This document shows, piece by piece, positions 23,261 through 32,852 of a stretch of 64,000 nucleotides of DNA. Below the pieces are notes generated by a model that saw only the letters and a list, made by a program, of their open reading frames with translations, was not told where the DNA came from and made no database searches. The DNA lies in the NCBI GenBank assembly GCA_032622095.1, contig CP136061.1, positions 10,121,287 to 10,185,286 on the forward strand. Direction: 5' to 3'. The DNA comes from Siphonodentalium dalli (Eukaryota > Mollusca > Scaphopoda > Gadilida > Siphonodentaliidae). How positions within the stretch are numbered: the stretch's first letter is position 1; every line of letters starts with the position of its first letter. The position numbers and the translations under genes were made by a program.

Positions 23261-25703
23261 TAGCTCAACTTACTTTTGTAAGTTTGAGCTATTGCCATGG
23301 CTTGGCGTCCGTCGTCCGTGTGTGCGAGGGTGCGTGTGTCCGTGTGTCCGTCAACAATTTCCTTTGGCGCGGGCTGCAGGTTGTACCTTTGGTCTGATCT
23401 TCATGAAATTTGTCATGAATGTTGACATTGACATGTAGATGGGAACGAATCATTTTGGGGTCATTCGGCCAAAAAACATGGCCGCTGGCAGCCATCTTGC
23501 ATTTCAAGATTCAATCCATTGGCGCGGCCTACAGGTCGTACTGTTCATCTGATCATCATGAAATTTGTCATTGATGTTAATAATGAGATGTAGATGGGAA
23601 CGAGTGATTTTGGGGTCGTTCGGCCAAAACACATGGCTGCCAGCAGCCATCATGGATTTTACTCTTTGCATGACTAAATCCTTTGGCGCGGGCTACAGGT
23701 CGTAGCTTCGATTGGAACATCATGAAATTTGTCATGGATGTTAACACTGTCATGTAGATGGGAACGAGTGAATTTGGAGTTGTTCGGCCAAAAAACATGG
23801 CCGCCAGCAGCCATCTTGGATTTTACTCTTTGCATGACTAAATCCTTTGGCCGGGGCCTTTGGTCTGATCTTTATGAAATTTGTCATGAATGTTGACATT
23901 GACATGTAGATGGGAACGAGTCATTTTGGGGTCATTCGGCCAAAAAACATGGCCGTTGGCAGCCATCTTGGATTTCAAGATTCAATCCATTGGCGCGGGC
24001 TACAGATCGTACTGTTCGCCTGATCATCATGAAATTTGTCATGGATGTTAATAATGACATGTAGATGGGAACGAGTGATGTTGGTGTCGTTCGGCCAAAA
24101 AACATGGCCGCCAGTAGCCATCTTGGATTTTACTCTTTGCATGACTAAATCCTTTGGCGCGGGCTACAGGTTGTACCTTTGGTCTAATCTTTATGAAATT
24201 TGTCACGAATGTTGACATTGACATGTAGATGAGAACGAATCATTGTGGGGTCATTCGGCCAAAAAACATGGCCGCTGGCGGCCATCTTAGATTTCAAAAT
24301 TCAATCCATTGGCGCGGGCTACAGGTCGTACTGTTCGTCTGATCATCATGAAATTTGTCATGGATGTTAATATTGACATGTAGATGGGAACGAGTCATTT
24401 TGGGGTCGTTCGGCCAATAAACATGGCCGCCAGCAGCCATCTTGGATTTTACTCTTTGCATGACTAAATCTTTTGGCGCGGGCTACAGGTCGTAGCTTTG
24501 ATCGGAACATCATGAAATTTGTCATGGATGTTAACAATGACATGTAGATGGGAACGAGTGATCTTGGAGTCGTTCGGCCAAAAAACATGGCCGCCAGCAG
24601 CCATCTTGGATTTTACTCTTTGCATGACTAAATCCTTTGGCGCGGGCTATATGTTGCCTTTGGTCTAATCTTTATAAAATTTGTCATGAACGTTGACATT
24701 GACATGTAGATGGGAACGAATCATTGGCGGCCATCTTGGATTTCAAAATTCAATCCATTGGCGCGGGCTACAGGTCGTACTGTTCGTCTGATCATCGTGA
24801 AATTTGTCATGAATGATAACAATGACATGTAGATGGGATCGAGTCGTTTTGGGGTCATTCGGTCAAAAAACATGGCCGCCAGCGGCCATCTTGGATTTTA
24901 CTCTTTGCATGACTAAATCCTTTGGTGCGGGCTACAGGTCGTAGCTTTGGTCAGATGGTCATGAAATTTGTCATGAATTATAACAATGACATGTAGATGG
25001 GAACGAGTCGTTTTGGGGTCATTCGGTCAAAAAACATGGCCACCAGCATTTTACTCTTTGCATGACTAAATCCTTTGGCGTGGGCAACAGGTCATACCTT
25101 TGGTCTGATCTGTATTAAATTTGTCATGGATGTTAACACTGACATGTAGATGGGAACGAGTGATTTTGGAGCCGTTCGGCCAAAAAACATGGCCGCCAGC
25201 AGCCATCTTGGATTTTACTCTTTGCATGACTAAATCCTTTGGCACGGGCTACAGGTTGTACCTAAATTTGGTCTAATCTTTATGAAATTTGTCATGAATG
25301 TTGACATTGACATGTAGATGGGAACGAATCATTGTGGGGTCATTCGGCCAAAAATCGTGGCTGCCAGCAGCCATCTTGGATTTCAAAATTCAATCCATTG
25401 GCCGTACAGGTCGTACTGTTCGTCTGATCATCATGAAATTTATAGGTCGTAGCTTTGGTCAGATCTTCATAAATTTCTCATGGATGTTAACAATTATACG
25501 TAGATGGGAACGAGTTCTTTTGGGGTCAATTGGCCAAAAAAAATGGCCACCAGCAGCCATCTTGTATTTTACTCTTTGCATCACTAAATCCTTTGGCGCA
25601 GGTTAGACATTTCTATTAGCACCTTTCCTATTCCTCCATTTACTGTCAACCATTAAATTATTCCCCTACCTAAGTTGAGCTACAGTGTCATTGACACTTT
25701 CAT
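23261..25703. repeat. Nested ~160-bp satellite element with inverted ends
   Basis: It begins TAGCTCAACTTAC...GTAAGTTTGAGCTA (a terminal hairpin), then GCCATGGCTTGGCGTCCGTC. About 15 units of ~155-165 bp follow, each containing GGCGCGGGCTACAGG, ATGAAATTTGTCATG, ACATGTAGATGGGAACGA and AACATGGCCGCCAGCAGC. Two unit types alternate: one ends in TTCAAGATTCAATCCATTGG, the other in ACTCTTTGCATGACTAAATC. It ends near TAAGTTGAGCTA (25671-25682). Joining the flanks restores the interrupted 385-bp satellite exactly. A second copy starts at 63719 and runs off the window. Confidence 0.8.
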
Positions 25704-27150
25704 TTAATATGGGACAGTTTGCCACATTTTTCGAAATTTACCCGACCGAGCAGAGCGAAAACTGAAATTCGACCCACTTTTTTGGACTTGACCCAAAAGT
25801 TTTTCGGCCCAAAATTTTCGGCCGAGGTGGCCATTAATGACCCAGCACTTGTTTCGGTCAATTTCCGTTTAATTTCGGACTTTTCGAGGCATTTTTGAAC
25901 TTTTGTCCCGGATTTTTTTTCACAGGAAATTTCGACTCGCCTTACTTAACACGTTGCCATGGTCATTGGTCACATTTCCCCAAATTTTCCTGACCGAGCA
26001 GAGCGGGAATTTCTATTTGACCCACTTTTTCGAACTCGACCCAAAATATTTTCGGCTCAAAAAGTTCGGCCCAGGTGGCCATTTTTTAATATGGGACAGT
26101 TTGCCACATTTTCCGAAATTTACCCGACCGAGCAGAGCGAAAACTGAAATTCGACCCACTTTTTTGGACTCGACCCAAAAGTTGTTCGGCCCAAAATTTT
26201 CGGCCGAGGTGGCCATTAATGACCCAGCACTTGTTTCGGTAAATTTCCATTTATTTTCGGACTTTGCCTATTTTCGAGGCATTTTTTTTACTTTTTTCCC
26301 GGATTTTTTTTCACAGGAAATTTCGTCTCGCCTTACTGAACACGTTGCCATGGTCATTTGCCACATTTTCCCAAATTTTCCTGACCGAGCAGAGCGGGAA
26401 TTTCTATTTGACTCACTTTTTCGAACTCGACCCAAATTATTTTCGGCTCAAAAAGTTCGGCCCAGGTGGCCATTTTTTAATATGGGACAGTTTGCCACAT
26501 TTTCCGAAATTTACCCGACCGAGCAGAGCGAAAGCTGAAATTCGACCCACTTTTTCGGACTCGACCCAAAAGTTTTTCGGCCGAGGTGGCCATTGATGAC
26601 CCAGCACTTGTTTCGGTCAATTTCCGTTTATTTTCGGACTTTGCCTATTTTCGAGGCATTTTTGAACTTTTTTCTCGGATTTTTTTTAACAGGAAATTTC
26701 GTCTCGCATTACTTAACACGTTGCAATGGTCATTGGTCACATTTTCTCAAATTTTCCTGACCGAGCAGAGCGGGAATTTCTATTTGACTCACTTTTTCGA
26801 ACTCGACCCAAATTATTTTCGGCTCAAAAAGTTCGGCCCAGGTGGCCATTTTTTAATATGGAACAGTTTGCAACATTTTCCGAAATTTACCCGACCGAGC
26901 AGAGCGAAAACTGAAATTCGACCCACTTTTTTGGACTCGACCCAAAAGTTTTTCGGCCCAAAATTTTCGGCCGAGGTGGCCATTAATGACCCATCACTTG
27001 TTTCGGTCAATTTCCGTTTATTTTCGGAATTTGCCTATTTTCGAGGCATTTATTAACTTTTTTCCCGGATTTTTTTTCACAGGAAATTTCGTCTCGCCTT
27101 ACTTAACACGTTGCCATGGTCATTTACCACATTTTCCCAAATTTTTTGAA
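25704..27150 (+). repeat. ~385-bp satellite array
   Basis: There are about 3.6 units of 376-391 bp (TTGCCATGGTCATT at ~25953, 26345, 26721 and 27111). Each contains an internal half-repeat (GACCGAGCAGAGCG...TTCGGCCCA..GGTGGCCATT twice). The 211-residue open frame at 25903-26538 and its relatives are artefacts of this array. Confidence 0.85.
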
Positions 27151-27184
27151 TAAGGAATAAGGAACGAAATTCACGCTGCTGCGA

Positions 27185-27665
27185 ATTTGTTCCAAGGGAA
27201 ACCATGAAGAATCTTTATTCCATGATTATTCTTCCTCATCTGACCTACTGTAATGCTGTATGGAGTGTGACAACACAAAAAAATATATGAAAACTTGAAA
27301 AAATACAGAATAAATCAATAGCAACATTATGCTATAGAAAAGTAAATGTTAATAATATCTGTAAAGAAAACAATCTTTTATTAATTAGGGATATCGGAAA
27401 TATGACGATGATTAAAATTTTACATGATTTTCAACAAAAGAAACTCCCAAAATCATTATCACTGTTCACTGAGTTAAATGAAATTCATGATCATAATACT
27501 CGATTTAAAGCAAACTCAAATCTATATTGTGAATACAGGAGAACAACTAAAGCAAGGAAAACGATATCAACCAGAGCAAGATGTTTGTGGAACGAACTCC
27601 CAAATGACTGCAAGCTCCGAATTGAAATTGACCAAACCTATCCTAAATATCTGAAGAAGTAGGCC
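27185..27665 (+). pseudogene. LINE reverse transcriptase C-terminal fragment
   Basis: The translation shows MIILPHLTYCNAVWS, a stop (TGA near 27288), LEKIQNKSIATLCYRK, then HDHNTRFKANSNLY and ARCLWNELPNDCK. These are the thumb and C-terminal motifs of Jockey/CR1-type non-LTR retrotransposons (PHLxYCxxVW, LxxLQxKxxR, HxTR, LWNxLP). It is 5'-truncated with at least one in-frame stop and ends at the stop at 27660-27662. Confidence 0.75.
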
Positions 27666-28109
27666 TACTTCATAAATAAGTACAACACATAGCTGCGTTA
27701 TTATAAGTGGTCATCTAGCTGAGCCAAGCTATTTGGACAATAAAGGAATAATATAACATAATTATCTAATATTTAATATTTAAACATGCATTTTTATCTT
27801 TTATCTTTATTAATCTTAGCCAGAATAAAAATATCTAAAAAGTCACCAAAGAAACAAAGCATTAGCATTAAACCAGTTATACAAGTAACCATCCAATATA
27901 TCCTTATCACATGAGTCATAGTACCTAGTATATATTAATCAAACTTGGAGCTACAAACATAATATTAAGCTGCAACCCATGAAAAATGAGTGTGAAAATA
28001 TCCCCACCCCACCAACCCTCCCGTCAGCCCCTCGTGGCCCCTTATTACCTCTCACTCTGAACTAGACCTTTTTTCTTCTCCACAAACTGCACCCCTATTA
28101 TAAGTTTAA
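27666..28109. other. Intergenic sequence, no gene seen
   Basis: AT-rich LINE-flanking sequence without recognisable features. Confidence 0.3.
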
Positions 28110-28447
28110 CCCTTTACCCAACAGAACGGTCCTGTGCCAATGCATTCTCTTACATATGCGAGTCGACCATAGGTCGCCTCGCATATATAAGAGAATGCAT
28201 TGGCTTAACACATTAAAAATTATAAAATTGTTAAAGAATGTAAGAAAATGGTAAAGGCGACCTATGGTCGACTCGCATATATAAGAGAATGCATTGGCAC
28301 AGGGCATAACTGTAACTATCACAATGTGGTCAAGGAGCCGATTCCAATGATATCCATATGTGTATGGTTCTATTGAGACAGACCGAAGATATTTTAGGCT
28401 GTTGAAGCTTTATTTGGCCGGTTTTGGCCGTTTTGTTGGGTAAAGGT
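28110..28447 (-). mobile_element. piggyBac-like MITE, copy 2 (inverted, deleted)
   Basis: The left end is TTAA (28106-28109) then CCCTTTACCCAACAGAACGG. The right end GTTTTGTTGGGTAAAGG is followed by a degenerate target. It lies in reverse orientation to copy 1, and part of the second hairpin is lost. Confidence 0.75.
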
Positions 28448-29227
28448 GTGAGCAATATATTACAGTGAGGGCCCTTCCATATAACGAGCTCTGCTTCAAT
28501 TAGGGTCCTGTTGTGTGTTAAATTTATATAAATTTGTAATTTATTATCTAATAAACTGTATTGAACTTGAACTGGGCATGGCGGGCGGTCAAAATGTGTC
28601 CCCTTCCTTTATTAACGTATAACACTTATTGTACTGTTCTCCAAATTCTTGACGGCTATGGGCCGCTGTGCGATTTATTTATAGATAATTTGTTTTTTTC
28701 CGGTTTAAAAGGTGTAGTTGGGAACTTCAATTTCGTTTATTGTTCTTTACATTATTATGTCAATAATGTTGATTTTTGGTTTGTGACAAGCTATGTCAAT
28801 TACAAATAAAAGAAATTTAAAAGATAATTTGTAAGTCTTATATTTCAACTTTTATAGATATTTTTCGTTCTGCAGGTGGTCGGAGTCGGCCGCCGGTTCG
28901 TTAATTAGGTGCTGGTTGTTATTGTTATTTTAACGAAATTCTGAGTTGGTCATTCGCGAAACCAATATATTTTTTATTTTATAATTACAATCATGGGTAT
29001 ATAATATATGATCTTGAGCGCGTTACCATTTTTGACTATGGTTTTCTTGTATTACGTGTCATTTACACAACCTACAACCGGCCATCGGCGTTATATTTGA
29101 GTTAAACTAAAATCAGGAATTATGCTGATCAGCATTTTAGGTGACAACCTTCTGATCAGCTGCTGATTCAGCGTTTTAGGTACACCCAATAATTCCCGTC
29201 ACGTAACAAATAAAAACAAAATATAAT
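28448..29227. other. Intergenic sequence, no gene seen
   Basis: A ~60-bp block (TATGATCTTG..GCGTTACCATTTTTGACTATGG at ~29000-29050) recurs at ~56808-56855, so a short interspersed repeat is present. A stem TGATCAGC...GCTGATCA occurs near 29130-29165. Confidence 0.35.
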
Positions 29228-29413
29228 ATGGTGAACCATGAGAACCCCGGTGCAGAAAGAGATCCCTTTAGGAAAACCACACTGAGGCCCCCTCGTTCTG
29301 ATCACTCTTCATACATGGATTCGTTTCTGCCGTCTGCAACCAGATTATGGAGGGATTTACGCCCTGAATTGAAAATAGCAAAATCCTTTGAATTATTTAA
29401 ATCACGTGACTAG
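29228..29413 (+). pseudogene. LINE ORF2 C-terminal scrap
   Basis: A short frame ending SFLPSATRLWRDLRPE...SFELFKSRD and a stop. The SFxPxxxRLWxxL...FK signature is the extreme C-terminus of several non-LTR retrotransposon families. It is truncated. Confidence 0.55.
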
Positions 29414-29429
29414 ATGCATGAAAGTGCCT

Positions 29430-29807
29430 CAACCACCCAACAAACCGGCCAAAACCGGCCAAATAAAGCTTCAATAGCCTAAAATATCTTCGGTCTGTCT
29501 CAATAGAACCATACAAACATGGATATCATTGGAACCGGCTCCTTGACCACATTGTGATAGTTACAGTTATGCCCTGTGCCAATGCATTCTCTTATATATA
29601 GGTCGCCTCGCATATATAAGAGAATGCATTGGTCTAAAAAAAATCTTTTTTTAACACTTTTTACCATTTTTTCTTACATTCTTTAACAATTTTATAATTT
29701 TTAATGTGTTAAGCCAATGCATTCTCTTATATATGCGAGGCGACCTATGGTCGACTCGCATATATAAGAGAATGCATTGGCACAGGGCCGTGCTGTTGGG
29801 TAAAGGG
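29430..29807 (+). mobile_element. piggyBac-like MITE, copy 3
   Basis: The right end TGTTGGGTAAAGGG is followed by TTAA (29808-29811), giving the cleanest terminus of the family. The left end is eroded (ACCCAACAAACCGG without the outer CCCTTT). Same orientation as copy 1. Confidence 0.75.
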
Positions 29808-29849
29808 TTAATCCAGATGTAAAATGAAGGTACATGCCTCAACATAAGA

Positions 29850-29967
29850 AGAACGTTTCACTAAATTTTTTGCTCAAATAGAAAAGCCCAAATTATTCAT
29901 ACACAACTCCGACTCAAATGCAACAGCCCTAATAAACCTCCATGAAATCACTAAGAGAAAGCAACAA
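29850..29967 (+). pseudogene. LINE 3' end, left piece of split copy (nest layer 1)
   Basis: The reading RKAQIIHTQLRLKCNSPNK matches the fragment at 19833-20065. The homology breaks at AAGCAACAA (29967) and resumes at 41193, where the next residues (TCGDKESAYHFLLVCPIY) are the zinc-binding tail. The intervening 11.2 kb is inserted sequence. Confidence 0.65.
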
Positions 29968-30099
29968 CGCCATAGTAGTGTTGTGTCTTGGATATGGGAC
30001 TGCGTTTGTTAACACGACCAATGACTGTCCCCAATATCAACAACCCGTTTCCCGCCAGATAAGATACAACTACAAGATTGAGACAACAAGATAACTGAA
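29968..30099. mobile_element. CGCCATAG inverted-repeat element, left half (nest layer 2)
   Basis: It starts CGCCATAGTAGTGTTGTGTC after CAA (29965-29967). The mirrored end is at 41192, followed by CAA (41193-41195). The uninterrupted LINE copy at ~19943 reads AGCAACAAGTG, which supports a 3-bp CAA duplication. The inverted ends exceed 90 bp. This half is separated from its other half by copy B at an A|T junction. Confidence 0.7.
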
Positions 30100-30829
30100 C
30101 AACCAAATTATTTAGCCATAAAAATAGTAAAATTGAAGATCACCGCTGGCAGTGATGTCTTCACAAGGACAGTTTGAGAACAAAATATGGCTCACATCTA
30201 GCGGTGACCCAAAATATCCACATAAGAAAAAGTTCTCTAATAAAAGCTGGCTGCAGGGTGCGCCAATTGATTCAAATTCGAAATTTAGCAGGGTGTACTG
30301 CTTGTGGCCATGTTTTCCCCGCAAATTTGATAGACTGATGGACAAAACCACTGAATCCGTTGAATCAATATACATGTATACATGGATTAATTTATATGCA
30401 TTGTTATACACAGTACTGGTATATAAAGGTACTGAAAATAACTATATTACTAGTATACACAAAATAAACCATATATCATGGCTATGGGTTCTAATATCCG
30501 AACATGACAGCTGAGAACTTGGTGTGAATTAAAGACTGGTGGTTTCTCAAGCATATCTAACCCTCCACGTTTGAAAACATGCCATTAAATGTCATAAGTA
30601 TAATCTAGCTTGAGGACAGAAGTGATCCATAAAACCCCCTTAATTCAACCAGGTCCTCGCGCGATGTATGATCGATCACATGATGATCTAGGGGGATTAG
30701 AATTGATGTATAAAAACAGCACTGCATGTAAATATAAAATAAAATAGTGCTACATCTTATTACAGATTATTGTCATATATAATCAGTGATTATACAGACA
30801 GTCTGACAAAATAAAGTTTCAGTGACACT
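30100..30829. mobile_element. 2-kb element copy B, left part (nest layer 3)
   Basis: Matches 8580-9297 of copy A. The empty site at 41028|41029 (ACTGAA|TAACAG) shows that the element begins at 30100 and ends at 40777. Positions 30826-30829 (CACT) are the left copy of the retrotransposon's target duplication. Confidence 0.75.
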
Positions 30830-31595
30830 TGTGCCAAGACAACCCCAGGGACATAACTTTCAACCTGGGAAGAAGATAGGAAATCTCTAAGTCAGAGGGG
30901 CGCTCGATTACCACACATATCAGCGCCGCTGTTGACAACATCTAGATCGCAAGTACTGAGCACCAAATCGAATTAGCGAGCGTCCATGCAATAACATAGG
31001 GAAATGATTTGTGGAGTAAACAGAACACGGTCTTGAGGATTAGCAAGACCAGATGTATCGCCTAGAAAGCTACTGAAACCAGGAGAGTTAATAGGACCCA
31101 TGGGGAGCTGACGATAACTCAATTACCCTAAGTACGATGAACCGACGCGCCGTGAAAATACACATGGCCGTCATTAGCAGACACTGGGTATTTTAGGAAG
31201 CAACAAGCCGACATGAGAGGAGAGTTCTAACCAGTTTCTATCTGACCAACACAAGCGATCATCACGAACCATCGGACGCTTAGAAGAGCAGAGTGGAGCA
31301 ATGGACGGAAATACAAGGTAAACATTATGCTCTTGTATTTCTAACAACGCCCCACTGATGCGCCGACGGAGGAAGAAGAAGAGCAGACGACAGGAAGACG
31401 AACTCAACCGGAACTCAACCGAGTAGAAGACAAGCAGACACACACAACCTATGAAGACGGAAGAAGACTCTAAACCAAGCAGACGACAGGAAGAGAAACC
31501 CAGATGCCGATGATTGAACATTATTGACTTTGTTATATATAAATAATCAAACCGTTCTGATAGCCTTAAGAGTTATATGTACCCGTATTGGCACA
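30830..31595 (+). repeat. 5' LTR
   Basis: 766 bp, TGTGCC...GGCACA with perfect 6-bp inverted ends. A TATATATAAATA element at ~31534-31545 suggests the promoter, leaving only ~50 bp for R plus U5. A 115-residue antisense frame inside is not a gene. It appears identical to the 3' LTR. Confidence 0.93.
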
Positions 31596-31606
31596 TATCT
31601 CTTAAC

Positions 31607-31624
31607 TGGTGCCTTCGAGCCAGG
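31607..31624 (+). promoter_or_regulatory. Candidate tRNA primer-binding site
   Basis: TGGTGCCTTCGAGCCAGG starts 11 nt after the LTR. TGG is the complement of a tRNA 3' CCA, and the following GGATCTGAACG resembles a T-arm complement. The tRNA species is not assigned. Confidence 0.6.
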
Positions 31625-31731
31625 ATCTGAACGCTAATCACAGACACAACGTGAAGCCAGAAGAGGAACAGTGTGCACAGAAACAGTGTGGGAAAATTCG
31701 CAAAACGTGAGTCTAATTGTTTATTATCATA

Positions 31732-32820
31732 ATGGCTACCCAACAACAACAATCAGCTGGTGTTCTCGCCCCATTAACAGAATCTATCAATTCTCAAATT
31801 GCTGCAATGGCCATGACTACGGTGACACAGGTAGTGACGTCATTTGACGGGGACCCCACGAAATACCACGGGTGGGTCAAGTCGATAGAAAAATGCGCGA
31901 TCCTAACCGGCGCTAACGAAGCAAAGAAGCCCTATATGGCATTTCAGAGCGCGACGGGCCCCGTATCAGATTTTTTACAAAGATATTTGGCCACGAATCC
32001 TAACGCCACGTGGCAAGACACAAAAACTGAATTATCTAGTCGATTTGCCGAGATAAATGACATTCAATTCGCCTTTTCGATGCTAAGAAAAATCAAGCAA
32101 AAACAAAACGAAAATTTACATGTGCTTGCCGAACGGATTTTGGAGATCGCGATTGTGGCATACCGAGAGCAGCCCGGCGGGATCAACGCGGTTGAAGGCC
32201 AACTCGTAGGGTTTTATATTGACGCTTTAAGAAGCGACAGTTTGAAAATGAAGTTGATCAGGGATGCGCCGAAGACACTAAAATTGGCAGCCGACATCGC
32301 CATGCGGGAAATGGGGATCCGACGGGTATTCAACCTACGAACGGGCCGCGAAAATTACAACGAAAACGAACCGGAAGCAATGGAAATCGATAGTTTCAGA
32401 AACAAACGCGCGAGAACAACCTGCGATATTTGCGCAAGCGATAACCACACGACCCGTGAACACCGATCACGCCCGAGACAGGTGCATGTCGAAGCGGTGG
32501 TTAAACCACGAACAATCGAATGTTGGACGTGTCAAGGTGATCATTTCGCTCAAGACTGCCCCTTTAAGACCGAAAACCGGAGGCACGTATCTTGCTGGGT
32601 TTGCGAAGGTAACCACTTAGCTAGAAATTGCCCCTCTAAATCCGGAGATTCGAAGCAAAGGCAATGGAACACGCCAGTAACGCCACCTAGGGGAATCCGC
32701 CGAGATCAGCCGAACCGATCACGTGACCTATCCCATGATACACCGCGTCACAGCCGGAGATATCCGACATTAAACGAACCACCGCGACTAATGACCCCGC
32801 CCACATACGCAAAAAACTAA
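31732..32820 (+). CDS. gag: Gag polyprotein
   Basis: This encodes 362 residues from the first ATG (AATAATGG context); the frame is open slightly further upstream, but only from a non-ATG codon. Gag assembles the particle and packages RNA. The central segment (VTSFDGDPTKYHGWVKSI ... TWQDTKTELSSRFAEI ... RKIKQKQNENLHVLAERI) matches the retrotransposon Gag/capsid pattern. The C-terminus is basic, with two canonical zinc knuckles (C264-C267-H272-C277 and C288-C291-H296-C301). A preceding variant, C231-C234-H239-H244, has His in place of the last Cys. The stop TAA (32818) directly follows a slippery heptamer for -1 frameshifting into pol. Confidence 0.92.
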   Translation: MATQQQQSAGVLAPLTESINSQIAAMAMTTVTQVVTSFDGDPTKYHGWVKSIEKCAILTGANEAKKPYMAFQSATGPVSDFLQRYLATNPNATWQDTKTELSSRFAEINDIQFAFSMLRKIKQKQNENLHVLAERILEIAIVAYREQPGGINAVEGQLVGFYIDALRSDSLKMKLIRDAPKTLKLAADIAMREMGIRRVFNLRTGRENYNENEPEAMEIDSFRNKRARTTCDICASDNHTTREHRSRPRQVHVEAVVKPRTIECWTCQGDHFAQDCPFKTENRRHVSCWVCEGNHLARNCPSKSGDSKQRQWNTPVTPPRGIRRDQPNRSRDLSHDTPRHSRRYPTLNEPPRLMTPPTYAKN

Positions 32821-32852
32821 GGAATCCTCTCATTGAGGCCACATGTGAGAGG
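32811..32852 (+). promoter_or_regulatory. -1 ribosomal frameshift signal
   Basis: The heptamer A_AAA_AAC (32811-32817) is phased correctly in the gag frame (GCA AAA AAC TAA). A 7-nt spacer follows, then an 8-bp stem, TCCTCTCA (32825-32832) with TGAGAGGA (32846-32853), and a 13-nt loop. The -1 frame is pol and is open through this point. Slippery site, spacer and stem match the canonical retroviral arrangement. Only the stem, not a pseudoknot, was checked. Confidence 0.85.

Noticed and set aside
25903-26538. 211-residue frame and similar ones across 25.9-27.1 kb
   Set aside because: They fall on the ~385-bp satellite and repeat with it. There is no domain or splice context.
31174-31521. 115-residue antisense ORF, identical at 39063-39410
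   Set aside because: It lies inside the LTRs. Its identity reflects LTR identity and not selection on a protein.
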